This document shows positions 9,247 to 14,492 of a stretch of DNA of 64,000 nucleotides, one piece after another. Position numbers and translations under genes: made by a program. The stretch covers positions 124,001 through 188,000 of the forward strand of contig CAMKSE010000005.1 of NCBI GenBank assembly GCA_946415365.1, given 5' to 3'. How positions within the stretch are numbered: the first letter of the stretch is position 1; each line of letters starts with the position of its first letter. The DNA comes from an uncultured Prevotellaceae bacterium. GTDB lineage: Bacteria > Bacteroidota > Bacteroidia > Bacteroidales > Bacteroidaceae. The notes under the pieces were generated by a model, which saw only the letters and a list, made by a program, of their open reading frames with translations, ran no database searches and was not told the origin of the DNA.

Positions 9247-9295
9247 GTCTTTCACCGCCCCCGGAGCGAACCGCTCTCTATATGTTTAGCGATGG

Positions 9296-9303
9296 CAAAG
9301 GTA
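9296..9303 (-). promoter_or_regulatory. Promoter -7 box of leader 1
   Basis: TACCTTTG on the minus strand; TTGC 19 bp upstream is a candidate -33 element. Start site predicted near 9,290, the first base of repeat element A. Confidence 0.65.
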
Positions 9304-9334
9304 CGCAAAAATCCCGAAACCTGCAAGCTTTTTA

Positions 9335-9353
9335 GCAAAAAAGTGATGTTTTG
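9335..9353. repeat. Shared promoter-upstream element, copy 1
   Basis: GCAAAAAAGTGATGTTTTG (plus strand) lies about 32 bp upstream of the leader-1 -7 box. A copy with one mismatch is at 9,888-9,906, upstream of another promoter. Confidence 0.5.
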
Positions 9354-9394
9354 AGGTAAAAAAAGTTTTTTCGCGTATAGACACAGATTTAGCA

Positions 9395-9506
9395 TGTAGC
9401 AACGTGTTACATTGTAGCAAATATCCCAAAACGCCCATAAATAGGCACTTTCAGACCGTTTTTACTTTGCTACAATAGCTACAAATTTGCTACTTTCTGC
9501 TACAAA
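9395..9506. repeat. Array of TTTGCTACAA motifs, about 10-bp phasing
   Basis: GCTAC cores at 9,469, 9,478, 9,489 and 9,499 (spacing 9, 11 and 10 bp) and two inverted copies (GTAGC at 9,396 and 9,414). The copies at 9,412-9,421 and 9,466-9,475 are exact inverted repeats of 10 bp. The rest of 9,305-9,525 has no gene. Looks like a protein-binding array between the 74-residue gene and leader 1. Confidence 0.6.
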
Positions 9507-9525
9507 TCCGTAGAATACAACGGCT

Positions 9526-9750
9526 CTATTTCAAGCCTGCGGCTTTAGGGAACAGAATCTTTTCCGCTTCTTCTACAGCTTTGACAAGGTCTTCTGCATA
9601 ACCAATGGCTTTCTCTGAAAAATAGCATTCACTTGATTTTTCATTTTTCTTAACCTCTTTGTCAGAAAGTTCATCTTCTCTTGCTAGAAGCCCTGCAATA
9701 GCACAACATGCGGCCTGTCTGAACAGCTCCCGCTTCTCATTTTCGTTCAT
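9526..9750 (-). CDS. Small hypothetical phage protein
   Basis: 74 residues from the ATG at 9750 (MNENEKRELF). A longer frame starts at 9828 but would begin upstream of the promoter box at 9,777-9,784, so the shorter start is preferred. The sequence is helical, with a CC pair near residue 15. Function unknown. Confidence 0.6.
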   Translation of the reverse strand: MNENEKRELFRQAACCAIAGLLAREDELSDKEVKKNEKSSECYFSEKAIGYAEDLVKAVEEAEKILFPKAAGLK

Positions 9751-9776
9751 AAGCCATAAAAAATTAATACGCGGGG

Positions 9777-9784
9777 CAAAGATA
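9777..9784 (-). promoter_or_regulatory. Promoter -7 box of the 74-residue gene
   Basis: TATCTTTG on the minus strand, 26 bp before the start at 9750. The upstream hairpin of the short RNA (9,792-9,815) occupies its -15 to -38 region. Confidence 0.6.
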
Positions 9785-9863
9785 CGAAAAATCCCCGACT
9801 TTCGCAAGCAGGGGAGACAGATTTCCAAAAATGTTTGTGTTAGTTAAGCACAAAATGTATTCA
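9785..9863 (-). ncRNA. Candidate short RNA 1
   Basis: Promoter box TACCTTTG at 9,869-9,876 is followed by about 50 nt with a TTGTG/CACAA hairpin and then a terminator hairpin (TCCCC/GGGGA with inner CTT/AAG, 9,792-9,815) and a T run. No open frame of note. The same hairpin and layout recur at 10,958-11,027. Confidence 0.45.
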
Positions 9864-9868
9864 CGATG

Positions 9869-9876
9869 CAAAGGTA
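9869..9876 (-). promoter_or_regulatory. Promoter -7 box of short RNA 1
   Basis: TACCTTTG on the minus strand, with the shared upstream element 9,888-9,906 adjoining. Confidence 0.55.
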
Positions 9877-9887
9877 AGATTTTTTTT

Positions 9888-9906
9888 GCAAAAAAGTGAT
9901 GTTCTG
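9888..9906. repeat. Shared promoter-upstream element, copy 2
   Basis: GCAAAAAAGTGATGTTCTG, one mismatch from 9,335-9,353; both sit upstream of TACCTTTG promoters and may be a common operator. Confidence 0.5.
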
Positions 9907-10029
9907 GGACATTATCTCTTTATTTTTCATTTCTGCGGGCTATTTATTTATAAAAAAGGTGTCTCAGCGCAGACAAAAACCTTAAATCTGAGTATAAATA
10001 ATGAAACGAAACCAAGAAAGGAGGATACG

Positions 10030-10116
10030 ATGAACAAGAAGACAATTCTCAAGACCCTTTACAGGATATTGGAGATAGCACATCTATTCATGCACGTGAT
10101 GGAGATGTTCCTGTAA
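10030..10116 (+). CDS. 28-residue peptide with strong Shine-Dalgarno
   Basis: ATG at 10030, preceded by AAGGAGGATACG, a near-perfect Shine-Dalgarno that is rare in Bacteroidetes. The peptide begins MNKKTILKTLYRILEIAH and ends HVMEMFL: a basic start and then a hydrophobic amphipathic helix, the form of many type I toxin or membrane peptides. It is on the strand opposite to almost all phage genes and is followed by three hairpins (10,125-10,226). A 76-codon in-frame extension upstream begins before the ribosome binding site and is less likely. Real but unidentified. Confidence 0.45.
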   Translation: MNKKTILKTLYRILEIAHLFMHVMEMFL

Positions 10117-10124
10117 ACAAAAAG

Positions 10125-10226
10125 ATGCCTGCAGCATTCAGCAGGCACATCGGTTTGAACAGTTCGCAGTAGGCTTGCCTACTTACTTGAAGCGGTTCCG
10201 GCATCTTATTGCTGTCGGAACCGCTT
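10125..10226 (+). other. Three hairpins after the 28-residue peptide gene
   Basis: TGCCTGC/GCAGGCA (about 10,126-10,147), GTAGGC-TT-GCCTAC (10,169-10,182) and AAGCGGTTCC/GGAACCGCTT (10,190-10,226) are perfect stems of 7, 6 and 10 bp. None has a T run on either strand, so a folded RNA or binding sites rather than a simple terminator. The strand is uncertain. Confidence 0.4.
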
Positions 10227-10267
10227 GCTATGCTAGATTACTTTTCTTCTAAATCTTCCAGCTCGTT

Positions 10268-10548
10268 TTACATCCTCTGCTCCATGGCCACCATCGTTCC
10301 CATCAGGACCCTTCTCTGCTCTTCGGTCAGCTGCTCCAGAACCTTATTGAGAAGAGACGAAGCAGAGCGACCGCGGGCAGATACTTGGATTTACCCTCGC
10401 CGTTTTCTTCGGAATCATCGCTCTTGTCCTCGGCCTGATGGGGCATGAGATACTGGCAGGCATTATCGCAAGCGGTGACATCGTCTCGTTCGCTGTCATC
10501 TTTGTTCTCAGGTGTTGGGGCCGGTATGTTTGTGTTATCCTTGCTCAT
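10268..10548 (-). pseudogene. Small phage gene with apparent -1 frameshift
   Basis: The frame from ATG 10548 gives an acidic, Asp/Glu/Asn-rich N-terminal part and stops at 10,327 after a Leu/Arg/Phe tail that looks unnatural. Shifting by -1 at the CTGCCCGCG site (about 10,370-10,380) continues into SASSLLNKVLEQLTEEQRR and ends at 10,268, a plausible helical C-terminus. A lost C in a CCCC run would explain it; a programmed shift or a sequencing error is possible. Reconstructed length is about 92 residues. The gene is 2 bp downstream of the 99-residue gene. Confidence 0.45.
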
Positions 10549-10550
10549 GA

Positions 10551-10850
10551 TTATCTGTCGAACGATTTTAGTGATTCACGGAGTGCTTCTCCAACCAGGA
10601 GCCAGTCTTTTCTTAAATCACGTAAATAACTGCCTTTTATATATACACGCAGGCGTGAATATCCTCCACTGACATTGCCTAGGCTTCCCACTCCGTGGAG
10701 GAAAGGACTCTTCCTATAGTGGCAAACATAGACTGAGGAAATAGGATCCTTGCAACGCTTGGACTTTCCTCCGTTGGCAATGGTACGGACAGCCCTCTCA
10801 GCTCTCAACTGGCTGAGAGACTTATGGGTTGAACTTGTTTTCGTAGGCAT
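10551..10850 (-). CDS. Small basic hypothetical phage protein
   Basis: 99 residues, strongly basic (Arg/Lys/Ser-rich), with no recognised motif. Promoter box TATTTTTG at 10,874-10,881. Probably co-transcribed with the frameshifted gene. A nucleic-acid-binding role is possible from charge only. Confidence 0.55.
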   Translation of the reverse strand: MPTKTSSTHKSLSQLRAERAVRTIANGGKSKRCKDPISSVYVCHYRKSPFLHGVGSLGNVSGGYSRLRVYIKGSYLRDLRKDWLLVGEALRESLKSFDR

Positions 10851-10873
10851 AATTTCATTCGTCTTTTCGGGTG

Positions 10874-10881
10874 CAAAAATA
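10874..10881 (-). promoter_or_regulatory. Promoter -7 box of the 99-residue gene
   Basis: TATTTTTG on the minus strand, 23 bp before the start at 10850. Confidence 0.5.
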
Positions 10882-10957
10882 ATGGGAAAATATCATTAAT
10901 GCAAATTTTGCAGCAAAAAACTGTTGTATAACAACGAAAAATTTTCTTATTTTAATG

Positions 10958-11027
10958 AAAATCCCCGGCTTTCACAAGCGGGGGAGTACAAAATTATTTT
11001 TTTTCTACCGATTAAAAATGTAATATA
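10958..11027 (-). ncRNA. Candidate short RNA 2
   Basis: Promoter box TACCTTTG at 11,033-11,040, about 45 nt of A/T-rich sequence, then hairpin 10,963-10,984 (CCCCGGCTT/AAGCGGGGG) and a weak T run. The hairpin region is nearly the same as in short RNA 1. Confidence 0.4.
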
Positions 11028-11032
11028 CGCTG

Positions 11033-11040
11033 CAAAGGTA
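11033..11040 (-). promoter_or_regulatory. Promoter -7 box of short RNA 2
   Basis: TACCTTTG on the minus strand, followed by GCAGCG as in other phage promoters here. Confidence 0.5.
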
Positions 11041-11430
11041 AGCATTTTTTCCGAAACAAATGCATTGTCTGCAGACTTTTTCATTTTTTGACCAAAACGG
11101 GAGGCAATCGCCCATGGGCGAGAGGCAAGTGATACCGTTTTTCCGCTCTGGGCCCCGAATTGACATCTCCACGAGTGGCAATTTGGGTCGTTTTTCGCAG
11201 AAATTCCACGGTCACGGAATCAACTTTGCCCTATTTATGGGCATTTCCGGGGTGTGGGGCGCGAAAAGAGCGCCCCACTGCTCTTAGCACACCCCCCACC
11301 GCCCTACGCTCCCGAGGCAATTGCCCTTTTTGTTCGAGCGGAATATGTAAGGACTTTTTACTTGTGTCAAATCGGGACGTGTGTCACCCCACCCATCGAC
11401 ATCCGCGGTCATGGCGTGCCATACGACATG
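11041..11430. other. Gene-free stretch with strong hairpins
   Basis: No convincing coding frame. Stems: AAAACGG/CCGTTTT enclosing the palindrome TCGCCC-AT-GGGCGA (11,108-11,121), ATTCC/GGAAT near 11,200, and GTGGGGCGC/GCGCCCCAC (11,254-11,278). Short phrases of the type GAGGCAAT recur. Could be RNA or regulatory DNA; the strand is uncertain. Confidence 0.35.
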
Positions 11431-11459
11431 AAAAGCCCCGGCCTATTCGAGGTCGGGGC
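11431..11459 (-). terminator. Terminator of the 146-residue gene
   Basis: Minus strand GCCCCGACCT/AGGCCGGGGC with a 5-nt loop followed by TTTTC. Confidence 0.7.
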
Positions 11460-11493
11460 ATGGACTCTTGTAGATGTCAAAAGAAACAAAAGC

Positions 11494-11934
11494 CTATAAG
11501 GCAATTGCCAAGAGTTTATGACCTAAATCATGTAGTGCAGCCTCCAACTGTTTAGCTTCAGCGGGTTTGAAGTGTGCCTCCTTGCCATTCACAGTATTTC
11601 CATTGATGCGCTGCATAAGCCATGACTGACTCTTACCGAAATAGGTAGCCGCAATCTGTGACCAATTGATGAACTTAGGTGTATCACCCATCTTCTTCTT
11701 GATGGCCTCTACCACCCATTCGTCAATATCCTCTTGAACCGCATCTAGCATACGGTAGTGATCCTCAACAAACTCCTTTTGATATTTTTCCAACTCTTCA
11801 GGGGACATAGCACTCTCCAGTTCGTGTTGGTAACGCGCTGCAGCCTCTTTCTCTTCAGGAGTCTTAGCCTTCCTATAAGCCTCTGCGATGAGCTTATGCG
11901 TAGGATTCTGAATGTAATCGTCTAATTTCCTCAT
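11494..11934 (-). CDS. DUF5053-like phage protein
   Basis: 146 helical residues. The C-terminal half (INWSQIAATYFGKSQSWLMQ) looks like a helix-turn-helix, and the overall form resembles the DUF5053 proteins of Bacteroidales phages (match by memory). Follows the 58-residue gene in one transcript with a GAAA-tetraloop hairpin between them. A DNA-binding role is plausible but not shown. Confidence 0.6.
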   Translation of the reverse strand: MRKLDDYIQNPTHKLIAEAYRKAKTPEEKEAAARYQHELESAMSPEELEKYQKEFVEDHYRMLDAVQEDIDEWVVEAIKKKMGDTPKFINWSQIAATYFGKSQSWLMQRINGNTVNGKEAHFKPAEAKQLEAALHDLGHKLLAIAL

Positions 11935-11954
11935 ATCTTTTGTTTTTTTTAAAG

Positions 11955-11976
11955 GGTTGCCCCTTTCGGGGCTTCC
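11955..11976 (-). promoter_or_regulatory. Intercistronic GAAA-tetraloop hairpin
   Basis: Minus strand GCCCC-GAAA-GGGGC, extended by GGG/CCC across an AA/AA internal loop, lies between two co-directional genes and has no T run. It may set processing or the relative expression of the two genes. Confidence 0.5.
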
Positions 11977-11981
11977 CTGTG

Positions 11982-12158
11982 TTAATCTTCTAGTGGAATT
12001 CCTAAACCAAGTAGTGCTTCATTTGCTGCTTTCCATTTTTCAAGGTAGATGTTTAGAAGTTCATCCTTGATTTTGTCTGGAAGATTTGAATTCTGAATCT
12101 TGAGCATTTCCTGTTGAAGCGCCTCTTTGAATTCTTCTGCTTCTTTTCTTGTAGGCAT
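11982..12158 (-). CDS. 58-residue charged helical phage protein
   Basis: ATG at 12158 to TAA at 11,982-11,984. Lys/Glu-rich, helical, begins MPTRKEAEEFKEALQQEM. Promoter box TATCTTTG at 12,204-12,211 and an A-rich leader. First gene of the unit with the DUF5053-like protein. No family recognised. Confidence 0.6.
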   Translation of the reverse strand: MPTRKEAEEFKEALQQEMLKIQNSNLPDKIKDELLNIYLEKWKAANEALLGLGIPLED

Positions 12159-12203
12159 TTGCTTTAATTTTAATTGTTTGACTATATGTTTCTTTTGACG
12201 CTA

Positions 12204-12211
12204 CAAAGATA
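12204..12211 (-). promoter_or_regulatory. Promoter -7 box of the 58-residue gene
   Basis: TATCTTTG followed by TAGCGTCAAAAG, almost the same start region as leader 2. The leader contains AAACATATAG, the core of repeat element A of leader 1. Confidence 0.65.
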
Positions 12212-12282
12212 ATAATAATTTCTTTATTAACCAAATAATTAAATAATTATTTTTAGTTTTTGCTGAAGATTTAACATTTCGG

Positions 12283-12716
12283 AAGGAAAAAGCCACATTT
12301 TTGTGGCTGGGATAGGCAAGCACCTTCACGTCGCAAGACGTGCATACAGGGTGGCACGGTGTTATCCGTCCCCTGCAGCCACTACCCGTGGAGCAGAGTG
12401 GAGCATCAGCCGCTGAGTGTGCCTGGCTGAGACGTGGCGGTGGTGCCCCTGGCACGTCATCGATGTGTGTATGACTGTGGTCTAAGCCTGCGTGACGGCA
12501 GGCATACTCTCTTCGATGCGAACCACCACCTCTCAGCCGACAAGGCTCTCTCGGCGGCTCATGTGCAACGGAGCGGAGCGAGGTACTGGCAGCGAGGGGC
12601 GTGGTGGCACGGTGCGCGTCCTGTATGGTGAACGTGAATGACTCTGTCTGTTCATCTGACAGTGTCGTATTATGAACGTTCAGGTGCGCAGGGGAATGAG
12701 GGTGGGGAAGAAGCAG
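12283..12716 (-). ncRNA. Candidate large structured RNA
   Basis: About 430 nt with no believable gene and many stems: CACGTC/GACGTG (12,327-12,342), GTGCC/GGCAC, GCCTGC/GCAGGC, GCCGA/TCGGC, and a nested domain GAACGT/ACGTTC enclosing CTGTC/GACAG (about 12,631-12,681). It ends in an intrinsic terminator for the minus strand. It lies between the phosphoribosyltransferase gene and the 58-residue gene. Size and setting recall the large ornate phage RNAs (GOLLD, ROOL), but I could not match a family. A GCAA tetraloop appears only if read from the plus strand, so the strand rests on the terminator. Confidence 0.45.
12287..12308 (-). terminator. Intrinsic terminator of the structured RNA
   Basis: Minus strand AGCCAC/GTGGCT hairpin followed by TTTTTCC. 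Confidence 0.75.
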
Positions 12717-12720
12717 GATC

Positions 12721-12770
12721 AAACCTGCCGTAACCTGCCGTAACATGCCGTCACCTCCCGTCACCTCTTC
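12721..12770. repeat. Five 10-bp direct repeats after the PRT gene
   Basis: On the minus strand five units of the type GTKACGGSAG follow one another at exactly 10 bp, starting at the stop codon of the phosphoribosyltransferase gene. The GTTAC/GTGAC core is shared with the array at 22,111-22,188. Confidence 0.65.
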
Positions 12771-13276
12771 GTCGCTGCGAGGAACATGGCCATGGTGACT
12801 GTCGCGCCTGCTGCCTGCATAGCTGCTATGAAGGCATCCGACGACTGCCCCGTGGTGCAGATATCATCGATGACCATCACCTTACGGCCACGGAAGAAAT
12901 CGGCATCGATATGCACGTAGTGCTTGATATTCGTCGCCAGCTCATGGTCGCCGGTGACATGTGCCCGCTTGCGGCTGCCGCAGACCTGTACGCGGTCGAA
13001 GCCGTTTATGGCTCCGGAGCGCCGGCACAGCAGTTCAGCGAACATCTTCCACCTGCGGACATGGGAGAAGCGCGTGCTGGCAGGTATGCAGACGATGACG
13101 GTGTCGGAAAGGTCCATGAACACAAGTGCGCGTGCGAACAGCCTTGCGGCCCACCGTGTATAGACGTTGCGGCCATCCTTGAACCCAAGGATCATGTGAT
13201 TGACCAGCTGCTGGTCGAAAGAGGCCAGATGCAGCTTCCGCTTCGGGAAATAGTCGAGGAGGGCGTACTTGAACAT
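12761..13276 (-). CDS. Phosphoribosyltransferase-fold protein
   Basis: 171 residues. VMVIDDICTTGQSS (133-146) is the PRPP-binding loop (hydrophobic-DDxxTTG), and IVCIPASTRF followed by RRW (61-76) resembles the start of ComF-type domains, here without the zinc finger. The family transfers phosphoribosyl groups or has become a DNA-uptake or regulatory protein. In a prophage it may serve nucleotide salvage or base modification; no other nucleotide gene is adjacent. Followed directly by 10-bp repeats and the structured RNA. Confidence 0.75.
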   Translation of the reverse strand: MFKYALLDYFPKRKLHLASFDQQLVNHMILGFKDGRNVYTRWAARLFARALVFMDLSDTVIVCIPASTRFSHVRRWKMFAELLCRRSGAINGFDRVQVCGSRKRAHVTGDHELATNIKHYVHIDADFFRGRKVMVIDDICTTGQSSDAFIAAMQAAGATVTMAMFLAATKR

Positions 13277-13297
13277 GGCGGTACAGATGAAAAGGAG

Positions 13298-13582
13298 TCA
13301 GCACTGGGCTGACTCCTGGGTTTCTGACTGGGGACCTTCGCTGACGGCGTCTTTGAGGATCCTGAACATCTTCCTCTCGCGGACGGCGCCGATAAGGGTA
13401 TCGAATGCTTCATCAGCGATACGGCGTCCCGTCTGTTTTTTGAGGATGAAGGCGTACCTGAGTGCCGTGAGGGCGTTGCGACAGTACTTCTTCTTGTAAC
13501 TGCGGGTGCTGACGACCCATACATTGTTCTCTGAACGGTTGGACTTCTCGGTCTTAACCAGGATGAATAACTTCTGTTCCAT
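13298..13582 (-). CDS. Small basic hypothetical phage protein
   Basis: 94 residues, Lys/Arg-rich in the first two thirds. Lies 21 bp upstream of the phosphoribosyltransferase start and probably shares its transcript. No motif recognised. Confidence 0.55.
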   Translation of the reverse strand: MEQKLFILVKTEKSNRSENNVWVVSTRSYKKKYCRNALTALRYAFILKKQTGRRIADEAFDTLIGAVRERKMFRILKDAVSEGPQSETQESAQC

Positions 13583-13610
13583 AATCTCATATATTGTGTC
13601 AGGTTAACGT

Positions 13611-13835
13611 TTAAGCGAACTGATAGACTTCAATGTAGGTGATGTCCGTAAAGAGGCCGTAAGCCATTTCCTCTGCCTGCTTGGTGGCCTCTGCGAACGT
13701 GTTGGCCTCGATCTCGTACTCATGGCTCTCGCCGTCTTCCGTGTTGACGTACACTGTGTAGAGGTTGCCTGAGAAGTATCTCTTGTTGTACAAGCGACTG
13801 TGGCAGAAAATCGATGTCTGGACTGTAGCTGTCAT
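13611..13835 (-). CDS. Small hypothetical phage protein
   Basis: 74 residues with a beta-hairpin-like N-terminus and a helical EANTFAEATKQAEEMAYG segment, the arrangement of small double-stranded-RNA-fold or stand-alone alpha/beta proteins. Upstream, 13,836-14,066 holds no gene that I can see. Function unknown. Confidence 0.55.
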   Translation of the reverse strand: MTATVQTSIFCHSRLYNKRYFSGNLYTVYVNTEDGESHEYEIEANTFAEATKQAEEMAYGLFTDITYIEVYQFA

Positions 13836-14066
13836 AACTGTTATTTTTTTAGAGATTAAACTTAGAAGCTCTGGGAGCTTTTGTAATTTTTACGTTGCTT
13901 TCCACAGGTAGGAAGTGGTAGTGCTCAGATGCAAGGAATTCCAAGGAAAATTCTGAAAAACCACATTTTCTTTAGCCACCACCTGGCGTTAAGAAGAAAA
14001 TGCGGAAAGCGTGTCGGAATTTTGTGCAGGAATAGCCTGCGGTACTTGCAGGGCACGGGCTTCCCC

Positions 14067-14460
14067 TACCTTTGCAAAGGAAAAATCAAAGCAGCCAGGA
14101 AGCTGGAGAGTTCTCGGAAAAAATGACATGACGGCGACAAGACATCCATTTAGCCGCCGTCGCCACAACCATAAGGAGATACCCCATGGCAACAGTCATG
14201 AGATCCGTCGACACCGACGGTGGGAAGCCTGAGACGCGGGGACGGCACAGGCAGGGAAGACACCCGGGCAGGGGATGCACGACGGCCTCAGGCATCAGCT
14301 GAAGGCCTCAGGCAGCAGACGTCCCGACATATGGGAATGGACAGAAGCCATCCGCGGTGCAGGCAGATGAAGGACGGACAGCAGGAAATGCGGGTTGTGC
14401 GCCCTGCAGAAAGAGAAACAGGCCAGCGCCTCACGACGCCAGCCTGCCGGAATAGATAGT
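14067..14460 (+). ncRNA. Candidate structured RNA with plus-strand promoter
   Basis: TACCTTTG at 14,067-14,074 (TTGC 17 bp upstream) is a good promoter reading rightwards into about 390 bases with no likely gene. Stems: CCAG-GAAG-CTGG, GACGGC/GCCGTC (about 14,131-14,162), CCGTCG-ACAC-CGACGG, and a near-tandem repeat of GGCCTCAGGCA (14,272 and 14,302). No terminator on the plus strand before the convergent terminase gene. Because readthrough from the terminase could also make the opposite RNA, the strand is uncertain. Confidence 0.4.
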
Positions 14461-14492
14461 AATACCAATCCAAAAAACCGTGTGACTAGTAC

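Larger units (their letters stand above)
8873..9292 (-). promoter_or_regulatory. Leader 1: long structured 5' leader with A / anti-A / A repeats
   Basis: About 420 nt between a TACCTTTG promoter box and the ATG at 8872. Element A (minus strand GCTAAACATATAGAG) occurs at the predicted RNA 5' end (9,276-9,290) and again 4 nt before the start codon (8,877-8,891). Its exact complement is in the middle (9,119-9,135; 17 bp with the 5' copy, 15 bp with the RBS copy), so it can pair with only one copy at a time. Other stems: GAGCG/CGCTC directly after A1, a terminator-like hairpin (9,220-9,246), GAGACCT/AGGTCTC (9,187-9,205), CTGACG/CGTCAG (9,055-9,075), and a 10-bp GGGGGAGATG/CATCTCCCCC stem (8,934-8,995). 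The layout is what an RNA switch that hides or frees the RBS would look like. The function is inferred. Confidence 0.6.

Noticed and set aside
8877..9292. Invertible promoter (inverted repeats around 140- or 227-bp segments)
   Set aside because: Repeats are inverted, but no invertase is near, the promoter lies outside the segments, and leader 2 repeats the layout with the third copy always at the RBS, which fits RNA pairing better. PCR across the segments would settle it.
12283..12716. Naming the RNA as GOLLD or ROOL
   Set aside because: Setting is similar but I cannot match conserved bases without a covariance model.
12201..12764. 187-codon open frame on the minus strand
   Set aside because: Pro/His/Arg/Ser-rich with no fold-like pattern, runs through the terminator hairpin and stems; the stretch is better read as structured RNA.
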